This document shows positions 1-7,195 of a DNA stretch of 64,000 nt, piece after piece. The notes beneath the pieces were generated by a model. It was not told where the DNA came from, searched no databases, and worked only from the letters and a program-made list of their open reading frames with translations. Made by a program: the position numbers and the translations under genes. Position 1 is the first letter of the stretch, and each line of letters starts with the position of its first letter. Source of the DNA: Micromonospora sp. WMMD1082 (GTDB lineage Bacteria; Actinomycetota; Actinomycetes; Mycobacteriales; Micromonosporaceae); assembly GCF_029626175.1 (NCBI RefSeq), contig NZ_JARUBM010000002.1, forward strand, positions 3,861,001 through 3,925,000, in the 5' to 3' direction.

Positions 1-804
1 ACGCTGGCTGCCGCCTCGCTGCGCCTGGGCGGCCCGCACGTGTTCACCGCCGCCGTCGCCGTGGGTGCGGCGGGGCTGGCCGCCGGGCTCGCGATCGGCG
101 CCGCCCGCCTCGCCGTCGTCACCGTGGCGACCGCGGTCGGCGTGGCTGCGGCGGGCGCCGCGGCGGTCGCCTTCCTCGGCGCCCCGGCCACCGCCACGGC
201 CGGGGCGGTCGCCGTGGTCGGCACGGTGGCCGCGACGCTGGTGCCGGTGACCGCGTTCCGGATGGCCCGGATGCGGCTCAAGCCACTGCCCACCGAGCCG
301 GAACACCTCCAGGAGGACATCGACCCCGAGCCGAGCGGGCCGCTGCTGGCCGGCGCGGCGGTGGCCGATCGGTGCATGACCGCTCTCTACGCCGGCCTGG
401 CCGTGCCGACCACGGTCGCCTTGGTGCTGCTCGGTTTCGCGCCCCGCTGGGACACGCTCACCCTGATCCTGCTGGTGGCGCTGGTCCGGTTGCTCTCGCT
501 GCGGCCGATGACCAGCGCGTGGCACCGGCTGGCCCAGGGCGCGCCGGCCGTGCTCGGCCTGTGTGCGGCCGCGATCGGCGCGCTGACCCTGGCGCCCCTG
601 GCGTGGCGGCCGTACGCGGCGGTGGCCGTCCTGCTCCTGGCCGGGCTGCTGGCCATCGCGGCCCGCCTGCTGCCGGGCCGGCGGCTGATGCCGTACTGGG
701 GGCGGATCGGCGACCTGGCCCAGACGGTGGCCACGGTGGCGACCATCCCGGTGCTGCTCGCCACCTTCGGCGTCTACCAGCACGTCCGCGCGATGGGGGG
801 TTGA
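1..804 (+). CDS. eccD: EccD, type VII secretion integral membrane protein (3' part only)
   Basis: The reading frame is open from base 1 with no start, so the gene begins before the window; about 267 C-terminal residues are visible. EccD is the multi-spanning inner-membrane core of the T7SS/ESX translocon. The visible part is almost all membrane: about eight hydrophobic segments of 18-23 residues rich in Ala, Val, Leu and Gly. One polar cytoplasmic loop with the segment PTEPEHLQEDIDPEP separates the third and fourth segments. This layout, and eccB starting 3 bases after the stop, support the call. The N-terminal ubiquitin-like domain typical of EccD would lie upstream. Another polytopic protein cannot be formally excluded, but eccB and the WXG100 genes make EccD much the likeliest. 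Confidence 0.82.
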   Translation, partial: TLAAASLRLGGPHVFTAAVAVGAAGLAAGLAIGAARLAVVTVATAVGVAAAGAAAVAFLGAPATATAGAVAVVGTVAATLVPVTAFRMARMRLKPLPTEPEHLQEDIDPEPSGPLLAGAAVADRCMTALYAGLAVPTTVALVLLGFAPRWDTLTLILLVALVRLLSLRPMTSAWHRLAQGAPAVLGLCAAAIGALTLAPLAWRPYAAVAVLLLAGLLAIAARLLPGRRLMPYWGRIGDLAQTVATVATIPVLLATFGVYQHVRAMGG

Positions 805-807
805 GCC

Positions 808-2202
808 GTGCAGTCCCGTCGTGACCAGGTGCAGGCACAGTCGTACGTGCTGGGCCGGTTGACCGCCGCGCTGGTGGCCGGTGATCCGGAACGGGCGGAG
901 AACCCGCACCGCCGGACCCTCGTCGGTGTCGTCTGTGGGGTGCTGGTCGCCGCCCTGATGCTGGCCGGTTTCGGAATCTACGGGTATCTCCGTCCCGGCG
1001 GGTCGAGCGCCTGGCGCAAGCCCGGCACGCTGGTGCTGGAGAAGGAGACCGGCAGCCGGTACGTCTACACCGGCGACCAACTGCGGCCGGTGCTCAACTA
1101 CGCGTCGGCGCGGTTGCTGTTCGGCGGGGACCCGCCCCGGGTGTCGGTCTCCAGCCGGTCCCTGACCACCGTGACCCGGGGGCTGCCGGTCGGGATCGTG
1201 GCCGCCCCGGACGCGCTGCCCGGCCCGGGCGCGCTCGCCGACGCCGGGTGGACCTCGTGCGCGGTCGGCGGGGCGGATCGGGCAGGCGCGGGCGGCTCCG
1301 GGCTCGTGCTGACCGTCGCGGGCGGGCACACCGGCGCGCCGCTGGGCGGCGATGCGGTGGTCGTGCGTCCCGTCGGCGACCGGGGCGAGCGCGCGAACTA
1401 CCTCGTCTGGCAGGGGCATCGGCACCGGCTCGGTGCGGCGTGGATGGCCCGGGTCTTCGGGTACGACGGCCCCGCCGAAAGCGTGGACAGCCGGTGGATC
1501 GACCTGCTGCCCCCGGCGTCGGACATCGACCCGGTGCAGGTGCCCGGCCTCGGCGAGCCGGGTCCGACGGTGCAGGGCCGCCCGACCCGTATCGGCCAGC
1601 TGTTCGTGGTCCGGCTCGTCGGAGCCGAGGATCGCTACTATGTCCTGCTGCGCGACGGGTTCAGCCCGCTGACCGCCACCGGGTACGCCATCGTGGCCGC
1701 CGATCCGGTGACCGCCCGCGCGTACCCCGACCGGGCGGTGACGCCGACGCAGGTCGGACCGTCGGCGCTGGCTCAGGTGCCGGTGTCGGGGCGGCGGCTG
1801 TTTCCGGAGGGCCTGCCGAGCGTGCCGCCGCCGGTCGGGGTGGCGGGCGAGGGGCGGTCCTGGTGTGTCCGGCAGCGCCCCGGCGGCCCGGTCGAGGTGG
1901 TCGCCGACACCCCGGCCGGCGGCGCGGCGGCCCGTACCGAGCTGGCGGCCGGGGCGGTCGCCGACGCGGTGCGGATGGCGCCCGGGGCCGGTGGGCTGGT
2001 CCGTTCCGGCCGGCCGGGCCAGGCGGCCGGCGGCCCGCTCTACCTGGTCACCGATGCCGGCCTGCGCTACGGCGTGCCATCGGACGCCGCCGCCGCGGCG
2101 CTCGGCTACCAGGCGGCCGAGGCGGTCACCATCCCCCCGGAGTGGCTGCGCCTGCTCCCCGAGGGGCCCCTGCTCGACCCCGCCGTGGTTCGGGGGGAGT
2201 GA
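808..2202 (+). CDS. eccB: EccB, type VII secretion protein
   Basis: This 464-aa protein is an EccB, the bitopic T7SS component with a short cytosolic N-terminus, one transmembrane helix and a large extracytoplasmic domain that helps assemble the pore. The N-terminus, MQSRRDQVQAQSYVLGRL, is the conserved EccB opening. A single membrane helix lies at about residues 40-61. It is followed by repeat-type domains with motifs such as GSRYVY, the usual EccB periplasmic pattern. The length fits the family (about 450-520 aa). The start is GTG at 808, just after the eccD stop, with a G-rich stretch upstream as a ribosome site, so the two genes are probably translationally coupled. eccC, eccE and mycP are not in the window. 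Confidence 0.9.
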   Translation: MQSRRDQVQAQSYVLGRLTAALVAGDPERAENPHRRTLVGVVCGVLVAALMLAGFGIYGYLRPGGSSAWRKPGTLVLEKETGSRYVYTGDQLRPVLNYASARLLFGGDPPRVSVSSRSLTTVTRGLPVGIVAAPDALPGPGALADAGWTSCAVGGADRAGAGGSGLVLTVAGGHTGAPLGGDAVVVRPVGDRGERANYLVWQGHRHRLGAAWMARVFGYDGPAESVDSRWIDLLPPASDIDPVQVPGLGEPGPTVQGRPTRIGQLFVVRLVGAEDRYYVLLRDGFSPLTATGYAIVAADPVTARAYPDRAVTPTQVGPSALAQVPVSGRRLFPEGLPSVPPPVGVAGEGRSWCVRQRPGGPVEVVADTPAGGAAARTELAAGAVADAVRMAPGAGGLVRSGRPGQAAGGPLYLVTDAGLRYGVPSDAAAAALGYQAAEAVTIPPEWLRLLPEGPLLDPAVVRGE

Positions 2203-2256
2203 CCGGACCACCTCATCTGCTATCAGCGAGATGTCAGCCCGAAACCGGAGGAAACC

Positions 2257-2616
2257 ATGACTATCGACGTCAATGCCAAGTCCACCACCGACCTGTTGAA
2301 CGCCTTCGAGACGGCGAAGGCGGAGAACCAGGCCGCCTCGACGGCGGTCAGCAACGCCGCCGGAACGCTGTTCAGTGGCTGGAGCGGGGTCGCCTCGAGC
2401 GCGTTCTCCAGCAGCATGGGCCAGTGGCTGGACGGCCTGCAGCGGGTGCAGAACGCGCTCGCCGGCCTTCAGGACAACATGGCCGCCTTCGCCCGCAGCA
2501 ACGAGCGCACCGAGGACGACGCCCTCGCCGACGCCTCGACCTGGATCGGCGGCGGCACGCCGATGTCCCTGCCGACCGGATCCAGCGCCCCCAACCCGCC
2601 CGCTAGCTGGACCTGA
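2257..2616 (+). CDS. WXG100-family (EsxA/B-like) protein
   Basis: This 119-aa protein is a small secreted T7SS substrate or substrate partner of the WXG100 family. Two amphipathic helices flank a turn holding the diagnostic W-S-G at residues 42-44 (LFSGWSGVAS). The C-terminal tail after about residue 88 is Gly/Pro/Ser-rich and probably disordered; the segment ERTEDD lies where the export signal usually sits. At 119 aa it is slightly longer than the usual 100 because of this tail. GGAGG lies about 6 bases before the ATG. It is followed by a second helical protein of similar size, the usual arrangement for an Esx heterodimer. Confidence 0.85.
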   Translation: MTIDVNAKSTTDLLNAFETAKAENQAASTAVSNAAGTLFSGWSGVASSAFSSSMGQWLDGLQRVQNALAGLQDNMAAFARSNERTEDDALADASTWIGGGTPMSLPTGSSAPNPPASWT

Positions 2617-2648
2617 GCAACCCCGTTTCGAATCCGAGGAGTAACACA

Positions 2649-2945
2649 GTGACCGACTTCAGCGTACGACCCGACAGCATGCTGACCACCGTTGACGAGA
2701 TCAACAGCATCCAGGTCCGCATCGATGCCGCCATGGCCACGCTCAACAGCGTGGTCAACACGTTCGTCGCGGTCAACGCCGGTGACGCAGTCGAGGAGTA
2801 CCGGATCGCCCAGACGGAGTGGAACGCCGGTCTCGAACAGATGCGGACCAGCCTCGCCCAGGCGGGGGTCAACCTCTCGGCGATCTTGGAGAAGTACCAG
2901 CAGGGTCAGCAGACCGGTGTGGCGATCTTCTCCGGCGGGCGCTGA
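2649..2945 (+). CDS. WXG100-like partner protein
   Basis: This 98-aa, almost wholly helical protein has no cysteine, no signal peptide and no membrane segment. Size, position directly after a WXG100 gene (32 bases) and helical periodicity suggest the partner of an Esx-type heterodimer. The WXG turn is not canonical: the likely turn reads VNAGDAVEEY, so it would be a WXG-less partner, as seen in many actinobacterial pairs. The start is GTG at 2649 with GAGGAG 7 bases upstream. The call rests mainly on context, and an unrelated helical chaperone remains possible. Confidence 0.68.
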   Translation: MTDFSVRPDSMLTTVDEINSIQVRIDAAMATLNSVVNTFVAVNAGDAVEEYRIAQTEWNAGLEQMRTSLAQAGVNLSAILEKYQQGQQTGVAIFSGGR

Positions 2946-2988
2946 CCCGCCCGAGGGCACAGGTCATCAAGGAAGGCGGTAGCAGGCG

Positions 2989-3456
2989 ATGCCGGGCGAG
3001 AACACCCCGATCGTCATCAATCACGAGATGATCAACGGGCTGGGGGTGCGGCTGAAGAACGCGGCCATCGGCGCTGACAACGTCGTCATGTACGGCACCC
3101 GGTTCGTCGACGAGCACGGCGCCACGCTGCCGCCTCCGAGTGAAGACCGGGTGTCGGAGACGGACCACCGGCTCGGTCCGGCGGCGCCACTTCCGGTGCT
3201 GGACCGGGTCCGGGTCGCCGCCGGCACCGCGGACTTCACGGCTGGCGCTGAGGTGGCCCGGTCGGTGGCGAACGTGGCACCGGTGGTCTTCAGCCGCATG
3301 ACGAAGCTCCGCGACCGGCTGGACCGGTACGGGTTCGATCTCGACGCGTTCCTGGCCGAGAACGCCAACCTGGAGGACCTCAACCAGGTCACGGCCGCCT
3401 CGTTGCAGGAACACGTGACCTTCTACGAGATCACCGACGAGGGAGCGGGAAGGTAG
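2989..3456 (+). CDS. T7SS-locus helical protein of unknown function
   Basis: I do not recognise a family for this 155-aa protein. It is predicted mostly helical with a Pro-rich break near residue 48 (LPPPSEDR). The C-terminal half (SRMTKLRDRLDRYGFDLDAFL) is strongly amphipathic and charged, suggesting helical pairing. It has no cysteine, signal peptide or membrane segment. It lies 43 bases after the WXG100-like partner and 4 bases before the next gene, so it belongs to the T7SS operon. By position it may be a third helical substrate or a chaperone; this is inference. ATG at 2989 is preceded by an A/G-rich stretch (GGAAGGCGG). Confidence 0.72.
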   Translation: MPGENTPIVINHEMINGLGVRLKNAAIGADNVVMYGTRFVDEHGATLPPPSEDRVSETDHRLGPAAPLPVLDRVRVAAGTADFTAGAEVARSVANVAPVVFSRMTKLRDRLDRYGFDLDAFLAENANLEDLNQVTAASLQEHVTFYEITDEGAGR

Positions 3457-3460
3457 CGCG

Positions 3461-5656
3461 GTGCCTCCGGGAGACGAGACGACCGACACGCCGGGGCCGG
3501 GGGGTGCCGGCACCGGCGGCGGGCCGTGGGATTGGGACAAGACGGTCAACGTGATCCTCGGTGGCGGTCAGTCGGGCCCGATCGACCGCGCCGACGTGAC
3601 CGGCATCACCTGGATCGAGCACGAGGCTACCTGGCGTGACGAGGCGTGGAAGAACGGTACCTTCAACGACCGCAAGCCGTGGATGTACAACACTGAGAAG
3701 GACGTCATCCACTTCTACCGGTGGATAAGCAATCAGACCGGCTATGTCAACGACATCGACAACATCATCGTCAAGGTGCGGGTGCACCGCGACGAGTACC
3801 TGCCGAAGTGGCAGGACTGGTCGCACGGCTCGTACCTGGCCGTCCAGCCCCTCCTCGACAACGGGAACCATCCGGTGCTGGACCGGCAGTCCTTCGTCAA
3901 TGCCGCCAACAGCTTCTATCTCGTCGAGCGGTGGCTGGACAGCACCAGCGCGATGGTCCAGCGGCAGATGGACGGCATCGACACGGAGGCATCCGGCTTC
4001 TCCGGGTCGGCCGCCGAGGCGTTCCACATCAACCTGGCGAACCTCCACCGGGACCTGACAGATCTGCACGGCGACCTCTCAAACAGGAGTCTCCAGAGCC
4101 CTACCGCGTGGAGCACGCTGCTGAACAATGGCGCCGACGCGATCGGCGAGTTCAACCAGGAGATGCGGGGAGCCTGGTATCACAAGCCACACTGGGCTGG
4201 CCCGGACCGCATCATCTACGGTCACTGGCTGGCGCTGGATCCCACGGTGGGCCCGACGCTGGAGGAGAGGCCTGACGAACGCGGCGTCTACCAGGCGGTG
4301 CTGGACAGCCTGGGCGGGAACTGGGAGACCAGTTCCGAGGCCGGCACGGCGTTCGGGCTGGCGAACTGGAACGTCACCTTCAATCTCAGCCTCGGTGACG
4401 ACGACCCGGAGCTGATCCGCACGGTCGACATCCTGTACAAGGACTCCTGGAGAGTCGTCGACGAGTTGGCCAAAGCGCGCTGGATCAAGGGCATCCAGCG
4501 CGACCTCGACCACGTCACCGAGCGCGTGGTCCCGAAACTGCTCTCCGGGCTGGAGACCATCGTGCTGCGGACGCCCACCGGGGTCCCGGACCGCGACGGG
4601 CTGGGCGGCTCGTCGAACAACCCGGGCGGCGGTGGTGCGTCGCCGCCGCCACCGTTCTCCTTCGAGCTACCGCCGCCGACGATTCCACCGCCGCTCGACC
4701 TGAGCGGCCTTGTCCCGCCACCGGGAACCGGCGGCGGGGGAGTCACCCCACCGCCCGTCCTCGGCGGCGGAGCGGTTCCGCCACCCCTCCTCGGCGGTGG
4801 AGCCGTCCCGCCGCCCGTGCCCGGGGGGCGGTCTGTCGCGCCGCCCACGCTCGGCGGTGGTGGGATCGTTCCGCCCACGCTCGGCGGTGGTGGGATCGTT
4901 CCGCCACCCCGCTCGGGCGGCGGAGCCGGGATCGGCGGGCTGGACGGCCCGCGCGACCCGCTCACCGGCGGCGGAACCGGCGGTCTCACCGGCCCGGTGG
5001 TGGGCGGGCCCGGGCCTATCCGCCCCGGCGGGCTCGGCGGTGGCAGCCGACCCGGTGGTGGCGCCGGGGGCGGCGGCGGCTTCCTCGGTGGCGGGATCGA
5101 GGCGCCCGAGGGCGGCGCGTTGCCCGGCGGCGGTCCACTCGGGTCCACCATCGGTCGTCCGGACGCTGTCCTCGGCGGCGGTGGCAACCTCGGTGGACCC
5201 TCGGCGATCGGCGATGGTGCGCTCGACCAGATCGGCGGGCTCACCCCGACACCGTTCGGCGGGGGCCTGATCGGCGCCGCGCCCGACGGCCTCGGCGGCT
5301 ACCAGGATCTCGCGAAGCTGAGCGCGGACACCGCCGCCCGGGATCTGGCCGGTACGTCGGCGGGCGGCTCCGCCGGTGGGCCCGGTGGCGGCTACCCGTT
5401 CATGCCCCCAATGGGCGGGATGGGCGGGCAGAACGCCGGCAAGCAGGAAGAGCGGGAACGCAAGACCTGGCTCACCGAGGACGAGGAGGTCTGGGGCACC
5501 GACCCGGGCGTGGTCTCCACCGTGTTGGGCCGGGAGCCGCTGCCCGACGCCGACGCCGAGCCGACGACGCGGCGCCCGGAGCCGGCGGCTACGCCCGGCT
5601 CGCCGTACGCGCCGACGCGCACCGAGACGACCAGGGCCACCCGTGGCCGGGCGTGA
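3461..5656 (+). CDS. WXG/PPE-like T7SS substrate with Gly/Pro-rich tail
   Basis: This 731-aa protein has two parts. Residues 1 to about 380 are helical and rich in Trp and Tyr; they include a WXG100-like stretch at about 180-215 (SGFSGSAAEAFHINL), the pattern of the four-helix T7SS substrate domain. Residues 390 to about 650 are a low-complexity Gly/Pro tail of repeated units such as LGGGGIVPP and LGGGAVPPP. The last 80 residues carry TWLTEDEEVWGTDPGVV, an acidic Trp motif I know from the C-termini of many actinobacterial WXG proteins. GTG at 3461 follows AGCGGGAAGG. It is a likely secreted or surface partner of the machinery, comparable in layout to PPE proteins but not a true PPE (no N-terminal PPE motif). 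Confidence 0.75.
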   Translation: MPPGDETTDTPGPGGAGTGGGPWDWDKTVNVILGGGQSGPIDRADVTGITWIEHEATWRDEAWKNGTFNDRKPWMYNTEKDVIHFYRWISNQTGYVNDIDNIIVKVRVHRDEYLPKWQDWSHGSYLAVQPLLDNGNHPVLDRQSFVNAANSFYLVERWLDSTSAMVQRQMDGIDTEASGFSGSAAEAFHINLANLHRDLTDLHGDLSNRSLQSPTAWSTLLNNGADAIGEFNQEMRGAWYHKPHWAGPDRIIYGHWLALDPTVGPTLEERPDERGVYQAVLDSLGGNWETSSEAGTAFGLANWNVTFNLSLGDDDPELIRTVDILYKDSWRVVDELAKARWIKGIQRDLDHVTERVVPKLLSGLETIVLRTPTGVPDRDGLGGSSNNPGGGGASPPPPFSFELPPPTIPPPLDLSGLVPPPGTGGGGVTPPPVLGGGAVPPPLLGGGAVPPPVPGGRSVAPPTLGGGGIVPPTLGGGGIVPPPRSGGGAGIGGLDGPRDPLTGGGTGGLTGPVVGGPGPIRPGGLGGGSRPGGGAGGGGGFLGGGIEAPEGGALPGGGPLGSTIGRPDAVLGGGGNLGGPSAIGDGALDQIGGLTPTPFGGGLIGAAPDGLGGYQDLAKLSADTAARDLAGTSAGGSAGGPGGGYPFMPPMGGMGGQNAGKQEERERKTWLTEDEEVWGTDPGVVSTVLGREPLPDADAEPTTRRPEPAATPGSPYAPTRTETTRATRGRA
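4841..4900 (+). repeat. Perfect 30-bp tandem duplication
   Basis: Two adjacent identical 30-base copies (4841-4870 and 4871-4900) begin CCGCCCACGC and end TGGGATCGTT. They encode a 10-residue Gly/Pro unit (PPTLGGGGIV) twice, and diverged copies flank them. The exact identity shows recent slippage or duplication inside the low-complexity tail. Confidence 0.9.
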
Positions 5657-5668
5657 GGGAGGAAAGAG

Positions 5669-6106
5669 ATGACCACACCGCTGCACAACCAGATCGAGCA
5701 GGCATACGCCGAGTTTTCCCGCCAGCGGGAGGCGTTGTCCGCGCTGGCGGCGGAATCGGAGCGGGCCGAGACCACCGTGACGTCGAAGAACCGGGCCATC
5801 TCGGTCACCGTCAACGGTCGGGCGGCGGTCACCTCGATCAGGTTCCCGATTAGCGCGTACCGCACGATGCCCGCCGCCGAACTGGGTAATCTCATCGTGG
5901 AGACCATCGAGGCGGCGCGAACCCAGGCGGCCAACGAGGCGATGGAGCGGTACCGGTCAAGCCTGCCCGAGGCGCTGTCCGATATGGACCCGCACAACGG
6001 TGGCCTGGACGTGGAGGCGATGTTCTCCCGCGCCGCGCGGATGATGAACGACGACCGGCTCGGCGATCTCCTCAACGGACAACGCGGAGGCGGTCGCCAT
6101 GAGTGA
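5669..6106 (+). CDS. YbaB/EbfC-family protein (EspL-like)
   Basis: This 145-aa protein resembles the YbaB/EbfC family, small dimeric nucleoid-associated or chaperone-like proteins. T7SS loci often contain one (EspL in ESX-1). The order fits: an N-terminal coiled helix (IEQAYAEFSRQREALSAL), a central beta hairpin (SVTVNGRAAVTSIRF) where YbaB has its sheet, and a C-terminal helix with the MPAAEL motif. GAGGGAGGAAAG provides a strong ribosome site before ATG 5669. The stop overlaps the next gene by 8 bases, implying coupled translation. Whether it binds DNA or chaperones a substrate cannot be told from sequence. Confidence 0.75.
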   Translation: MTTPLHNQIEQAYAEFSRQREALSALAAESERAETTVTSKNRAISVTVNGRAAVTSIRFPISAYRTMPAAELGNLIVETIEAARTQAANEAMERYRSSLPEALSDMDPHNGGLDVEAMFSRAARMMNDDRLGDLLNGQRGGGRHE

Positions 6107-6419
6107 CCTGTGGAGCAAGGACGGCACGCTTCCCGCGCCGTTCGAGCAGTTCATGTCGCACCTGACCGACACGGCCGCGCGGCTGCGGGGTGGGTTGGAG
6201 GGCAATCTGCCGGTGCTCGCCGAGCGGCGTGGCGAGCTCGACAACGCCGTGGCGCAGGCGGTCGACCCCTCGGCGGAGTCCGCCCGCCGGACCCTGGCGG
6301 AGCTGGCCAAGATGCCGGCGTTGGACCAGGAGCGGGTGCGCCAGCTAGATGCCGTCCTCAGAAAGCAGGAGGAGTCCGCGCTGGACCAGGCGCGCGTCGG
6401 CGGCGGGCCACACCGGTAG
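6099..6419 (+). CDS. Small helical T7SS-operon protein, unknown function
   Basis: The 106-aa product is acidic and helical and has no cysteine or membrane segment. I recognise no family. Its start overlaps the YbaB-like gene by 8 bases. Helical heptads across residues 15-95 (FEQFMSHLTDTAARLRGGL and onward) suggest coiled-coil pairing. It is the last gene before the giant toxin, and a strong hairpin lies directly after its stop. A role as chaperone or partner for the giant protein is an inference from position only. Confidence 0.65.
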   Translation: MSDLWSKDGTLPAPFEQFMSHLTDTAARLRGGLEGNLPVLAERRGELDNAVAQAVDPSAESARRTLAELAKMPALDQERVRQLDAVLRKQEESALDQARVGGGPHR

Positions 6420-6423
6420 ACCC

Positions 6424-6450
6424 GGCGGCGGGGCGGAACGCCCCGCCGCC
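6424..6450 (+). terminator. Perfect 12-bp hairpin between T7SS operon and giant gene
   Basis: GGCGGCGGGGCG at 6424-6435, a 3-base loop GAA, and CGCCCCGCCGCC at 6439-6450 pair without mismatch. It lies 5 bases after a stop codon and 43 bases before the giant gene's likely start. No T-run follows, as is common in high-GC actinomycetes. It may terminate, attenuate or protect an mRNA end, setting the level of the 30-kb message against its upstream operon. Confidence 0.7.
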
Positions 6451-6493
6451 CCGGTCGCCGTACGGCAAGTGATTGAGTTGGTGGTGGTGCAAG

Positions 6494-7195
6494 GTGGCTA
6501 TCGAGGCATCGCGGGAGTTGTCGAATTTCCTGTTGGTACTGACGGGAGAGCAGTTCCCGGCGGCGAACGAGGATCGTCTGCTGCGCCTGGCCGAGACGTA
6601 TCGCCAACTGGAACGGGACCTGGCCAGTGCCGAGTCGCTGTTGCGGTCGGCGGTGGACAGCGTGCGTCGTTCGGCGCGGGGGCCGTCGGTGGAGGCCTTC
6701 ACCCGCTCGATGGATGTCTACCTGTCGAGTTACCCGGGCTACCTGCCGACCGCCTCGCGGGCGGCCGGTGAGTACGCCGACAACCACCAGAACCTGGCGA
6801 TGGAGGTCCAGTACGCCAAACTCATGATCATCGGTGGGGCGATCCAGATGATGATCGACCTGACCCTCGCGGCGGCGTTCGCCTGGCTGGACCCGACTGC
6901 GCCGCTACGCGCCATGGCGGTGGCCCGGCTGGTGATGCAGCTGCTGATGCGCAGCCTGATGCTCCGGATCCTCCAGGCGGTCACGCTCACCCAGATCATC
7001 GGCGTCGCGATGGAGGTGCTGCTCGACCTGATCGTGCAGCGCATGCAGATCGACCTGGGCACCCGGAAGACCTTCGACACCAGCCTGCTCGGGGCCAGCG
7101 CGGCGATCGGCTCGCTGGGCGCGCTGCTCGGCATGGGACCGGACGCCCTGGGTTCGCTGTTCTCGAAGCTGTTCAACAAGCCCGGCCCGACGCCG
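6494..7195 (+). other. Domain: WXG100-like/CpnT-like N-terminal channel domain
   Basis: Residues 1-235 begin with amphipathic helices (LRLAETYRQLERDLASAESL) as in WXG-type toxins. Long hydrophobic helices follow at about 109-132 and 140-181, with few charges. This layout matches the N-terminal domain of CpnT-like toxins that associate with T7SS. A second hydrophobic Gly-rich stretch lies at about 304-357, between Pro-rich linkers. The probable role is export or membrane engagement (inference). Confidence 0.65.
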
